Source: Bacillus sp. (in: firmicutes)
GTDB lineage: Bacteria > Bacillota > Bacilli > Bacillales > Cytobacillaceae
DNA length: 37,800 nucleotides
Assembly: GCA_011524525.1 (NCBI GenBank)
Contig: WTKE01000090.1
Span: 1-37,800, forward strand
Direction of reading: 5' to 3'
Shown: positions 1-5,115 of the stretch, in pieces
How positions within the stretch are numbered: the first letter of the stretch is position 1
Layout: every line of letters begins with the position of its first letter
Position numbers and translations under genes: made by a program
The notes under the pieces: generated by a model
Told to the model about the DNA's origin: nothing
Databases searched by the model: none
What the model saw: the letters and a program-made list of their open reading frames with translations, nothing else

Positions 1-27
1 CAAACGGCTGGTTATGAATGCATAAGT
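1..27. other. attL: attL: prophage left end, core plus P' arm
   Basis: Positions 1-8 (CAAACGGC) are identical to 37793-37800. Positions 14-27 (ATGAATGCATAAGT) are the exact reverse complement of 37768-37781. Joining the window end to the window start gives a 52-bp dyad whose centre falls on the first CA of the shared 8 bp, the expected architecture of a large serine recombinase attP. The host half of attL is outside the window. The crossover dinucleotide is inferred. Confidence 0.8.
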
Positions 28-41
28 TATTTTAGAGGTAA

Positions 42-299
42 TTACGAGGCTCTTAAATCCACATGTCTTTTACATTTTACACATTGATATAGGTTAGGTT
101 CAATCTCTTTATGGTGTTTTAATTTTCTGCAGGTCTGGCAGGACATCGTTACATGCCTTGCTTGAAAATCATGGACCTCAACTTCTCCTTCTGCAGCTTC
201 AGCTTCTAATTCTTCCTCACTTTCTTTACCCATACTATAGAAAGCATAGATCATCATTGTAGTAATACTGCCTACAAAGAATCCAGTCCAATCCATCAT
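42..299 (-). CDS. Small membrane protein with C-terminal zinc ribbon
   Basis: 85 aa. Residues about 4-22 form one hydrophobic segment (WTGFFVGSITTMMIYAFY). A Glu/Ala-rich acidic linker follows, then a zinc-ribbon-like CQTC...CVKC pair at about residues 54-76. The layout suggests a single-pass protein with a soluble metal-binding knuckle. It follows the RHH gene at 302-577 by 2 bp; that gene ends in GGAAGGGATGATTAA, which supplies the ribosome binding site. It is the last gene before attL, a common place for prophage accessory or excision-related genes. I do not recognise the family. No function is assigned. Confidence 0.6.
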   Translation of the reverse strand: MMDWTGFFVGSITTMMIYAFYSMGKESEEELEAEAAEGEVEVHDFQARHVTMSCQTCRKLKHHKEIEPNLYQCVKCKRHVDLRAS

Positions 300-301
300 T
301 T

Positions 302-577
302 TTAATCATCCCTTCCACTTAGTACGTAATTATAGTCATCGTTTTTATAATCTTTGACTAACATCACTCGATAAGCAGCTTGGGTACAAAATCTTTTCTG
401 CAGTTGATCTACATACTTTGGATCGTTCAATGCTTCAGTTAAAATGAGAGCTGCTAACGGAGTTGGCTTCATGTTACATGCTGTAGCTAGCTTGTTTAGC
501 TTTGCGTTGTCTCTGTTGCTTAATGACAAACCGACTCGATTAACTTTCTTTCCTCCTAATCCTTTCCCTTCTATCAT
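302..577 (-). CDS. Ribbon-helix-helix DNA-binding protein
   Basis: 91 aa from the chosen ATG at 577, which has GGGAGG eight bases upstream. An open frame continues upstream to 652, but it crosses the palindromes at 612-640 and has no ribosome binding site. The protein shows an RHH pattern: basic N-terminus (GKKVNRVG), strand NRVGLSLS, helix A (about NRDNAKLNKLATACN), turn, helix B (PLAALILTEALND), then a charged 30-aa tail. RHH proteins (Arc/CopG type) bind DNA as dimers of dimers and often repress their own promoter. A role as autorepressor, copy/partition-like factor or recombination directionality factor is inference from fold and position next to attL. Confidence 0.65.
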   Translation of the reverse strand: MIEGKGLGGKKVNRVGLSLSNRDNAKLNKLATACNMKPTPLAALILTEALNDPKYVDQLQKRFCTQAAYRVMLVKDYKNDDYNYVLSGRDD

Positions 578-611
578 TTCAGCAACCTCCCTTCCAAACG
601 TCATGACATTT

Positions 612-640
612 GACAGTGTCGACCGTGTTACACTGTAACA
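612..640. promoter_or_regulatory. Tandem palindromes, probable RHH operator
   Basis: Two palindromes lie just upstream of the RHH gene: GACAGTGTC (612-620) and TGTTACACTGTAACA (626-640). Both share an ACA(G/C)TGT core and are perfect apart from the central base. ACAGTGT and ACACTGT also form a larger inverted repeat across the pair. Repeated short cores at this spacing fit cooperative binding by an RHH protein. Which of the two RHH proteins binds is not known. Confidence 0.5.
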
Positions 641-666
641 ATCGGATCTCAAAGGGAGGAGGGGTA

Positions 667-870
667 TTACCTCCCCACAACTATTTTGATGCCCCCTCCC
701 TCACTCTTTTTTACAATCTTAAGAGCTTGTTCCTGCTTCTGCATATCGGCTAAAATCAGCCGTTTAACATAGCCACTGAAATTGATATCCTCCACGTGCT
801 TAAGTATCTTTACGTCTTCTGCATTGGTCACATTAAAAGAGACTGACTTAGGAAACTTATTCTTACTCAT
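667..870 (-). CDS. Second ribbon-helix-helix DNA-binding protein
   Basis: 67 aa. The strand KSVSFNVTN (residues 8-16) is followed by helix A (AEDVKILKHVEDIN) and helix B (SGYVKRLILADMQKQEQ), a compact Arc/CopG-like RHH fold, then a basic Gly-rich tail ending KIVVGR. The start is backed by AGGAGGGAGG about 8 bases upstream of ATG. It lies directly upstream of the other RHH gene in the same orientation, so they may be co-transcribed. A palindrome at 903-920 sits between its ribosome binding site and the presumed promoter, suggesting autoregulation. The exact role is unknown. Confidence 0.65.
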   Translation of the reverse strand: MSKNKFPKSVSFNVTNAEDVKILKHVEDINFSGYVKRLILADMQKQEQALKIVKKSEGGGIKIVVGR

Positions 871-902
871 TGCTCCACCTCCCTCCTGGTTCTTTACTAA
901 AT

Positions 903-920
903 GGTATGACCGGTATTACC
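903..920. promoter_or_regulatory. Palindromic operator candidate (GGTAnnACCGGTnnTACC)
   Basis: An 18-bp dyad upstream of the RHH gene at 667-870. On the minus strand it lies just after a possible -10 (TAATAC, plus 923-928), where a repressor would block initiation. It differs from the 612-640 palindromes, so the two RHH proteins may recognise different sites. Confidence 0.45.
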
Positions 921-1023
921 GTATTATGTCCAATTTCTTTTTGTCTATTTTTGTCGAATGCATAATTTCCGCAAGATTTTTATTGTATGATTAAATTACT
1001 ATTAAATGGCCAGGAGTGATAAG

Positions 1024-1530
1024 ATGAAATTTTGCCCTGAATGCGGAACAAAAGCAGAAGGTATGAAGTTTTGCCCAGAATGCGGATATAAGCTTGGAGA
1101 AGTAGCTGCAGCTACTCCTACACCTAAATCCGAAGTGGAGCAACCAAATGCAGAAAGAACATTATTAACGTTTCAAACATATATGTTTGGTATGGAAAAC
1201 AAGAAAGGAATGCTTGGAGGCTTTCAGGTATCCGTTCCTCAGCACAATTACGAGTTAACTACGGAGCGTTTACTGATTAATAAGGTGGGTGTCATGTCTA
1301 CTAAGCGCGATGAAATTGAGTTATATAAAATTAAAGACGTTACAGTTAAGCAAGGCATGAAAGAAAAACTTGGAGGCTTTGGCGATATCGAAATACATAG
1401 TTCGGACGAATCTCACCCGACCTATACAATTAAACGGATCAAGGATCCTGTTCAAGTGAAAGAAGCAATTCGTCGTGCTGTGTTGGATAATAAAAACAAT
1501 ATGAACATAAGCTATCGTCAAAATATATAA
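1024..1530 (+). CDS. Zinc-ribbon plus PH-like domain protein
   Basis: 168 aa. The start ATG at 1024 has AGGAG about 8 bases upstream; an ATG 18 bases earlier lacks one. Two CPEC(G) knuckles (residues about 4-7 and 17-20) form a double zinc ribbon at the N-terminus. A Thr/Pro/Ala linker follows, then about 110 residues resembling the bacterial PH-like fold (bPH family): alternating strands YELTTERLLINK, EIELYKIKDVTVKQG, GDIEIHSSDESHPTYTIKRI, and a closing helix DPVQVKEAIRRAV. Related proteins are often membrane-associated or stress-linked, but the target is unknown. The gene stands alone, with its own hairpin terminator at 1534-1562, and looks like a lysogenically expressed moron. Confidence 0.7.
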   Translation: MKFCPECGTKAEGMKFCPECGYKLGEVAAATPTPKSEVEQPNAERTLLTFQTYMFGMENKKGMLGGFQVSVPQHNYELTTERLLINKVGVMSTKRDEIELYKIKDVTVKQGMKEKLGGFGDIEIHSSDESHPTYTIKRIKDPVQVKEAIRRAVLDNKNNMNISYRQNI

Positions 1531-1533
1531 AAT

Positions 1534-1562
1534 AAAGCCCTTCTCAAACGAGTTGGGCTTTT
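1534..1562. terminator. Bidirectional intrinsic terminator
   Basis: AAAGCCC (1534-1540) pairs with GGGCTTT (1555-1561), with an inner CTC/GAG pair. It has a T-tail on the plus strand and TTTATTTTA on the minus strand, and lies between convergent genes ending at 1530 and 1565. Confidence 0.8.
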
Positions 1563-1564
1563 AT

Positions 1565-1825
1565 TCATACTCTCTTCACTTGCAAAATATCCATAAAAGG
1601 AACTTTGATTGTTTCAGTGAATCTTTCTATATGTATGAGTTTTGTGTTTCCATCCATTTTAACTACTTTCCCTCTGACTGGATCTTCTCTCTTCCACACA
1701 GTTAATCTAAGTTCAGCTTTATCCTCTAATGCTTCTGTTAAAGTATTGGCGATTTCCTCTAGTTCAAATTCATCTCTGCTTGGTCTTGATGGTTTTTTAA
1801 CCTTCTTAGGTTTTGTTAGCGTCAT
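1565..1825 (-). CDS. YolD-like protein
   Basis: 86 aa. The Lys/Arg/Pro-rich N-terminus (about 1-17) is followed by the short helix-plus-barrel pattern of YolD-like proteins: EFELEEIANTL, then strands LRLTVWK, VRGKVVKMDG, KLIHIERF and IKVPFMDILQVKRV. YolD-like proteins occur widely in Bacillus prophages, often beside the translesion polymerase UvrX; their biochemical function is not settled. The ATG at 1825 follows GGAGAGGTG. It is 2 bp downstream of the WYL-like gene and shares its LexA-controlled promoter. Confidence 0.65.
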   Translation of the reverse strand: MTLTKPKKVKKPSRPSRDEFELEEIANTLTEALEDKAELRLTVWKREDPVRGKVVKMDGNTKLIHIERFTETIKVPFMDILQVKRV

Positions 1826-1827
1826 AA

Positions 1828-2046
1828 TTATGCACCTCTCCTTACCTTCCGTACTGGTCCAACCGATAAAACGTTACTTATCTTAAAAGTGCGTTGCTGC
1901 TTACGAGTAAAGCAATAAGCATTAAAGGACTCTTCACTCATTTTAATAACCTGAATCCTACGTTGGCTGAATTCCCCTTTATTGTTTTGATAAATCATTT
2001 CTAAAACCTCTTTACTTTCTGTAGCTCTTTTAAGTAAACCTTTCAT
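1828..2046 (-). CDS. Small WYL-like domain protein
   Basis: 72 aa. The core resembles the small WYL/Sm-like barrel: VLEMIYQNNKGEFSQRRIQVIKM, then SFNAYCFTRKQQRTFKISNVLSVGPV. The AYCF.R..RTFK segment matches the ligand/nucleic-acid-binding part of WYL proteins. It has no DNA-binding winged helix, so it is a stand-alone barrel. Such short proteins are often encoded beside YolD in Bacillus phages. The first gene of the leftward SOS transcript, it follows promoter 2071-2099, which carries a LexA box in its spacer. Assignment is by pattern only. Confidence 0.55.
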   Translation of the reverse strand: MKGLLKRATESKEVLEMIYQNNKGEFSQRRIQVIKMSEESFNAYCFTRKQQRTFKISNVLSVGPVRKVRRGA

Positions 2047-2070
2047 CAGTTAGACCTCCCTTTTGACATA

Positions 2071-2099
2071 ATTATATACGAACAGTCGTTCGTTTTCAA
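2071..2099 (-). promoter_or_regulatory. Sigma-A promoter with LexA box in its spacer (leftward)
   Basis: On the minus strand, TTGAAA (plus 2094-2099), a 17-bp spacer and TATAAT (plus 2071-2076). The spacer holds the palindrome CGAACAGTCGTTCG (2079-2092), close to the Bacillus SOS consensus CGAACRNRYGTTYC. LexA bound there would block the promoter. It drives the WYL-like/YolD-like pair. Confidence 0.8.
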
Positions 2100-2100
2100 C

Positions 2101-2128
2101 TTGATTTACGAACAAATGTTTGTATAAT
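2101..2128 (+). promoter_or_regulatory. Sigma-A promoter with LexA box in its spacer (rightward)
   Basis: TTGATT (2101-2106), a 16-bp spacer and TATAAT (2123-2128) preceded by TG. CGAACAAATGTTTG (2109-2122) fills the spacer and matches the Bacillus LexA consensus except at its last base. It drives the YolD-like gene at 2154 and the gene at 2497. Confidence 0.8.
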
Positions 2129-2153
2129 TAAATTATCAAAAGGAGATGGGGAT

Positions 2154-2483
2154 ATGTTAAAAGATCGGGGTACTAAAAAGTGGGTTGCAATGATGTTGCC
2201 TGAACATGTAGCAGGAGTAAAAGAAGTTATTGAGAGCCAAAATAAGATTGAGAAGCCTGAACTAGACGAAGACAAGTTGAATGATATAGATATATTGATC
2301 CATGAAGCAATGGAATATAATCAACTACTTAAATTCAGTCTATATAATAATGGTTACATAGATACTTTGATTGGCCGTACTGTTTACATAGATTATTTAA
2401 ACAACCAGCTGCGCATTCAAGACGAAAAAGATTTTATACATTACGTATCATTTAGAAAATTAGTTGATGTAGAAAGAGCATAA
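2154..2483 (+). CDS. YolD-like protein, SOS-controlled
   Basis: 109 aa. The N-terminus DRGTKKWVAMMLPEHV (residues 4-19) is the family signature. A charged helix follows, then the barrel strands LLKFSLYNNGYIDTLIGRTVYIDYLNNQLRIQ and FIHYVSFRKLVDVE. AAAAGGAGATG precedes the ATG. The promoter is a strong match with a LexA box in its spacer, so induction upon DNA damage is expected. YolD usually precedes uvrX, a Y-family polymerase; here the next gene is a 118-aa unknown, and no polymerase is present in the window. Confidence 0.85.
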   Translation: MLKDRGTKKWVAMMLPEHVAGVKEVIESQNKIEKPELDEDKLNDIDILIHEAMEYNQLLKFSLYNNGYIDTLIGRTVYIDYLNNQLRIQDEKDFIHYVSFRKLVDVERA

Positions 2484-2496
2484 ACGGAGCAAAATT

Positions 2497-2853
2497 ATGA
2501 GTAGATTATCTGAAGAAGAAAGAGACATTTTTGAAAATGCTATATATTTACCGATGCTTCTTACTGTACTTGATCGTGATTTGAAAGTAGCTGATTCTGC
2601 ACCGTTTAAACTTAAGCAAGTCTATCTAAACTTAATCGAACACACGATGAAGAAAGTTCAAAAAGATATGCGCGAGAATAAAACCAAGATGTATAAGCGC
2701 AAATGGAAGTTAGTAAAAGGTGAGAATGACGGTTATTTTACCGAGTATAATTTTTACTTTGATGGATATCACGAGGTACATAGATATTTTAATGATAACT
2801 TACGGAATAACACAGAAAAGCTGCTTAATCATTATTTTTTACATCGTCATTGA
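2497..2853 (+). CDS. Hypothetical protein in SOS operon with yolD
   Basis: 118 aa, mostly helical and basic. The first half (EEERDIFENAIYLPMLLTVLDRDLKVADSA, then LKQVYLNLIEHTMKKVQKDMRENKTKMYKRKWKLVK) is amphipathic; the second half is aromatic-rich (YFTEYNFYFDGYHEVHRYFNDNLRNNTEKLL). There are no cysteines, membrane segments or signal peptide. It starts 13 bp after the YolD-like gene and so lies in the same LexA-controlled transcript, in the slot where uvrX is usually found. I do not recognise a named family. A DNA-damage-linked role is inferred from position only. Confidence 0.65.
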   Translation: MSRLSEEERDIFENAIYLPMLLTVLDRDLKVADSAPFKLKQVYLNLIEHTMKKVQKDMRENKTKMYKRKWKLVKGENDGYFTEYNFYFDGYHEVHRYFNDNLRNNTEKLLNHYFLHRH

Positions 2854-2965
2854 TCTGCAGGAAAGTTATTTAAGAACGTTTCAATTAGGAGTTTAAGGTC
2901 TGTGGAGTCTTTCGCGGATTCATACTGTTCTTTCAGCTGAAGCGCAATAAATCATAGTCGGTCAT
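2847..2965 (-). pseudogene. Small gene with a one-base frameshift
   Basis: AAAGGAGGG then ATG at 2965 gives MTDYDLLRFS and a stop after 10 codons. Dropping back one base near TTATTGCGCTTC opens ALQLKEQYESAKDSTDL..LLIETFLNNFPADQ to a TGA at 2847-2849. The span is 119 nt, one base short of 40 codons. The intact form would be a 39-aa amphipathic protein. Either a real 1-nt deletion, a sequencing error or a recoding site. It overlaps the end of the convergent 2497-2853 gene by a few bases. Confidence 0.55.
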
Positions 2966-3042
2966 TTTATCCCTCCTTTCATACTAAGGAGGATTCTTTG
3001 TTTAAGGACTATATTCCTGTTAGTTCACAGGATTGACAAAAT

Positions 3043-3065
3043 AAAAACCTACTCAATTGAGTAGG
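3043..3065 (-). terminator. Intrinsic terminator of the DPGGG peptide gene
   Basis: CCTACTCAATTGAGTAGG (3048-3065) is a perfect 18-bp palindrome. On the minus strand it is followed by TTTTTATTTTG. It lies 7 bp after the stop codon of the 31-aa gene. Confidence 0.8.
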
Positions 3066-3071
3066 AAAATA

Positions 3072-3167
3072 TTAATGGCCGCCACCGCCGCCTGGATCAT
3101 GGTGACCAGAGCCTCCACCAGGGTCTTTACTTAATCCCCATCCTGTGCCTCCGCCTGGGTCTCTCAT
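3072..3167 (-). CDS. 31-aa Gly/His-rich peptide with three DPGGG repeats
   Basis: Reads MRDPGGGTGWGLSK, then DPGGGSGHH, then DPGGGGGH. The DPGGG unit occurs at residues 3-7, 15-19 and 24-28. A perfect AGGAGG lies 7 bases before the ATG, and a strong terminator follows the stop, so this is a complete single-gene unit. It is much more GC-rich than its surroundings because of Gly/Pro codons. There is no signal peptide or membrane segment. The His residues near the repeat ends could bind metal. I know of no function for it. It is divergent from the operon starting at 3298, with which it shares a 130-bp regulatory region. Confidence 0.7.
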   Translation of the reverse strand: MRDPGGGTGWGLSKDPGGGSGHHDPGGGGGH

Positions 3168-3297
3168 ATACATTCCTCCTTATCTTTGATAATTATGTAT
3201 TCGACATTTATTAACATTTTCCTTCTTGGAAAATAAAAGGAGAAATAGATATACTATAGAATAAGTACTACATGGAAAGTGCAGAAAGGAAGATTTT
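3168..3297. promoter_or_regulatory. Divergent regulatory region: DPGGG peptide / 3298 operon
   Basis: The plus strand has TTGGAA (3226-3231), an 18-bp spacer and TATACT (3250-3255), a fair sigma-A promoter for the rightward operon. The dyad TTTTCC-TTCTT-GGAAAA (3217-3233) overlaps that -35 and could be an operator. No convincing -35/-10 pair is seen for the peptide. Confidence 0.45.
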
Positions 3298-3768
3298 ATG
3301 AGTTCTACTAACTTATTACCTTCAATATCTTTCTTACGATTATCAACTAAGGAAGAAGATTCACCATATTTGATATTGTACGAAGGAGAAGAAAACAGAT
3401 TAACTGTTGAATTCACAATCTGTGGATTAAATGAAAGAACCATACCACAAATTCACGAACAATTAGATTACATTGCTTTGCATATTACTTTATTTCATCA
3501 ATTCGGAGGAAAAGAAACCACTACAGTAAGACGATTTGTCATTGAATATGATCCAGGTAGAGAAATTTTTAAAGATGTGCAAGATATGATGTTAGACATT
3601 CCAGTGGATGATGATTTTTTGGATATCGATTTTATTTCTAATTATTACTTTTTACAAATGAGCTTTACTCATAAACATTTAGGGGAAATGGGGCTTGATG
3701 AATCTGTATACGTAGGTAAATTTTTTGAAACAAAGGTTCCATTTAAGGTATTTAAGAAGGAGAAATAA
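3298..3768 (+). CDS. Hypothetical protein, first gene of a two-gene accessory operon
   Basis: 156 aa, acidic, with no transmembrane segment. It appears mostly beta with long charged loops: LTVEFTICGLNE, LDYIALHITLFHQF, TVRRFVIEYDPG, then the Asp-rich IPVDDDFLDIDFISNYYFLQMSF. AAAGGAAG precedes the ATG. It ends 1 bp before the start of the next gene, whose AGGAG lies within its last codons, so the two are translationally coupled. The unit is monocistronic apart from that partner, with its own promoter and terminator, between the lysis genes and attL. I do not recognise the family. Lysogen-expressed defence or superinfection exclusion is possible but unproven. Confidence 0.65.
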   Translation: MSSTNLLPSISFLRLSTKEEDSPYLILYEGEENRLTVEFTICGLNERTIPQIHEQLDYIALHITLFHQFGGKETTTVRRFVIEYDPGREIFKDVQDMMLDIPVDDDFLDIDFISNYYFLQMSFTHKHLGEMGLDESVYVGKFFETKVPFKVFKKEK

Positions 3769-3769
3769 T

Positions 3770-4057
3770 ATGGCGGAAGTTAAAGAATTAGAACAGTATC
3801 GTAACAAAAGAGTGTATGATAATGGTAGTGGAGGAGGTGGCGGAAGTATGGACAATTTCGTTACTCAAAAGGATTTAGAAGCGCTCGAATCAAAATTTAA
3901 TAATAAGTTTGATCTTCATGAAAAAAACCTCGAAATTTTATTTCTAAAAGAAAGAGAGTTCCATAGAAAAAATAAGGTTGAATCAATAAAATGGATTGTT
4001 GGTACTGGGATTGCTGTAATAGGACTGATATTCACCTATTTGAAATTTTTTGCATAA
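3770..4057 (+). CDS. Small tail-anchored coiled-coil membrane protein
   Basis: 95 aa from the ATG at 3770, with AAGGAG 8 bases upstream. Order: basic N-terminus (VKELEQYRNKRVYDN), a flexible GSGGGGGS linker at about residues 20-27, a coiled-coil segment (VTQKDLEALESKFNNKFDLHEKNLEILFLKEREF), and one C-terminal membrane helix (IKWIVGTGIAVIGLIFTYLKFF). The layout resembles XhlA-like proteins, but it is far from the holin, on the other strand and in its own operon. It probably forms a pair with the 3298 protein, perhaps anchoring it to the membrane. Confidence 0.65.
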   Translation: MAEVKELEQYRNKRVYDNGSGGGGGSMDNFVTQKDLEALESKFNNKFDLHEKNLEILFLKEREFHRKNKVESIKWIVGTGIAVIGLIFTYLKFFA

Positions 4058-4061
4058 ATTT

Positions 4062-4091
4062 AAAGCCCATCTCTAAGTGAGAAGGGCTTTT
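4062..4091. terminator. Intrinsic terminator between convergent units
   Basis: AAAGCCC (4062-4068) pairs with GGGCTTT (4084-4090), with an inner TCTC/GAGA pair, then T. It ends the 3298-4057 operon and could also act on leftward transcripts leaving the endolysin gene. Confidence 0.8.
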
Positions 4092-4137
4092 GTATGAGAG
4101 GTAATCATGTTGTACAACTATTTTATATCCATTCGTA

Positions 4138-4977
4138 TTATTTTATGCGGATTTTTTGTTTTGGATAGATTAAATTAATATTCTTAATACCAGGATTCAG
4201 TTTCTTGATTGCTGATACTGTCGTACCATACTTTTTAGCAATCTTTGTTACATTGTCGCCATTAACAACTGTATGGTATCGCTTGATGTTATCTACATTT
4301 CCTGTAGTTTCATACTTTAGTGTTTGTCCAATATAAATTTTATCAGGATTCTTAATACCATTTAATTCTTGCAGCCGTTTAACGGTTGTTCCCCACTTAG
4401 ATGCCAATTTACTCAATGCATCCCCGCTTTTTACTTTGTATGTCTTGATGACTTTCTTAGTTGTGGAAGGCTTATTTGGTTTAGTAACAATCTCCGCAGA
4501 TACTTTTTCTACGTTAGGCTTTACTACTTTTTCCTTTGGTAAATCTTTTAAGAATAACTCCTTTTCCTTTGCTCTACGTTTGACTAATCCAGCTAATACT
4601 TTACCGCTTGATTTGTTCCATACGTCAAACTGATTGGCAGCAGCTTCATATTTACCTTGGTTTAGCAATTCAAGTAAAGTACTTCTTTGTAATGCACCAG
4701 CACCGACATTGTAGGTAAAGCTTACCAATGCATCAAATTGATTTTGATTAAGTGGTACTTTCACATTGTCGTTTACAGCTTTTTCAAACCGGGCAACATC
4801 CTTTCTAAAATATTCATCAGCTTGATCTTGAGTAATCCTCATATTTTGTTTTATGTCTGGACCATAGTGGCCATAACCGATTGTCCAATGTTCTTCCGTT
4901 GGAACTGCTTTATAAGCAGTTAGACGTACACCTTCAAACGACTTAATTAATGATAAGCCAGTATTAGATAATTTCAC
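4138..4977 (-). CDS. Endolysin: GH24 lysozyme with two LysM domains
   Basis: 279 aa from GTG at 4977, which has GGAGG at ideal spacing; a TTG 15 bases upstream sits on that ribosome binding site. Residues 1-150 are a phage-type lysozyme (muramidase): SFEGVRLTAYKAVPTE then HWTIGYGHYG, with the catalytic Glu in FEG and the Thr in WTIGYGH. The usual Asp eight residues after the Glu is replaced and the loop is longer, as in some Bacillus phage lysozymes. Two LysM repeats follow (YKVKSGDALSKLASKWGTT..., YHTVVNGDNVTKIAKKYGTT...) and bind the peptidoglycan glycan strand. There is no signal peptide, so export depends on the holin. Confidence 0.92.
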   Translation of the reverse strand: MKLSNTGLSLIKSFEGVRLTAYKAVPTEEHWTIGYGHYGPDIKQNMRITQDQADEYFRKDVARFEKAVNDNVKVPLNQNQFDALVSFTYNVGAGALQRSTLLELLNQGKYEAAANQFDVWNKSSGKVLAGLVKRRAKEKELFLKDLPKEKVVKPNVEKVSAEIVTKPNKPSTTKKVIKTYKVKSGDALSKLASKWGTTVKRLQELNGIKNPDKIYIGQTLKYETTGNVDNIKRYHTVVNGDNVTKIAKKYGTTVSAIKKLNPGIKNINLIYPKQKIRIK

Positions 4978-4992
4978 TTTCCATTCCTCCAA

Positions 4993-5073
4993 TCAATATT
5001 TTTCGTCCAAGATATCCGGATCTTCTTCAGCCTTAAAGACTAGCGATAAAATCAATAACCATTGTTTCAACAT
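4993..5073 (-). CDS. 26-aa peptide in the lysis cassette
   Basis: Starts MLKQWLLILSLVFKAEE and ends with an acidic tail (DPDILDEKY). The hydrophobic first half and acidic second half suggest a short membrane-associated peptide. GAGGTGATTGT precedes the ATG, and the stop lies just before the endolysin ribosome binding site. It follows the terminator at 5087-5115, so it is the first gene of the terminal segment. It may be a small lysis accessory or a leader coupling endolysin translation. It could also be a chance ORF. Confidence 0.5.
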   Translation of the reverse strand: MLKQWLLILSLVFKAEEDPDILDEKY

Positions 5074-5086
5074 ACAATCACCTCAT

Positions 5087-5115
5087 AAAAAAAAGAGCAG
5101 CTATTAAGCCACTCT
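5087..5115 (-). terminator. Intrinsic terminator between holin and endolysin
   Basis: On the minus strand, AGAGTGGC and GCTGCTCT form an 8-bp stem with two G-U pairs around TTAATA, followed by eight T. It overlaps the holin stop codon, so endolysin would need readthrough or a promoter within 5000-5090. Confidence 0.65.

Noticed and set aside
578-652. Upstream extension of the RHH ORF to 652
   Set aside because: It crosses two palindromes and has no ribosome binding site, whereas the ATG at 577 has GGGAGG at good spacing.
3298-4057. Arbitrium-type (AimR/AimP) communication system
   Set aside because: The 156-aa protein is not an alpha-helical TPR receptor and the nearby 31-aa peptide has no signal sequence or typical C-terminal arbitrium peptide.
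3770-4057. Second XhlA in the lysis system
   Set aside because: The coiled coil plus C-terminal membrane helix is similar, but it is on the opposite strand with its own promoter and terminator and a different partner gene.
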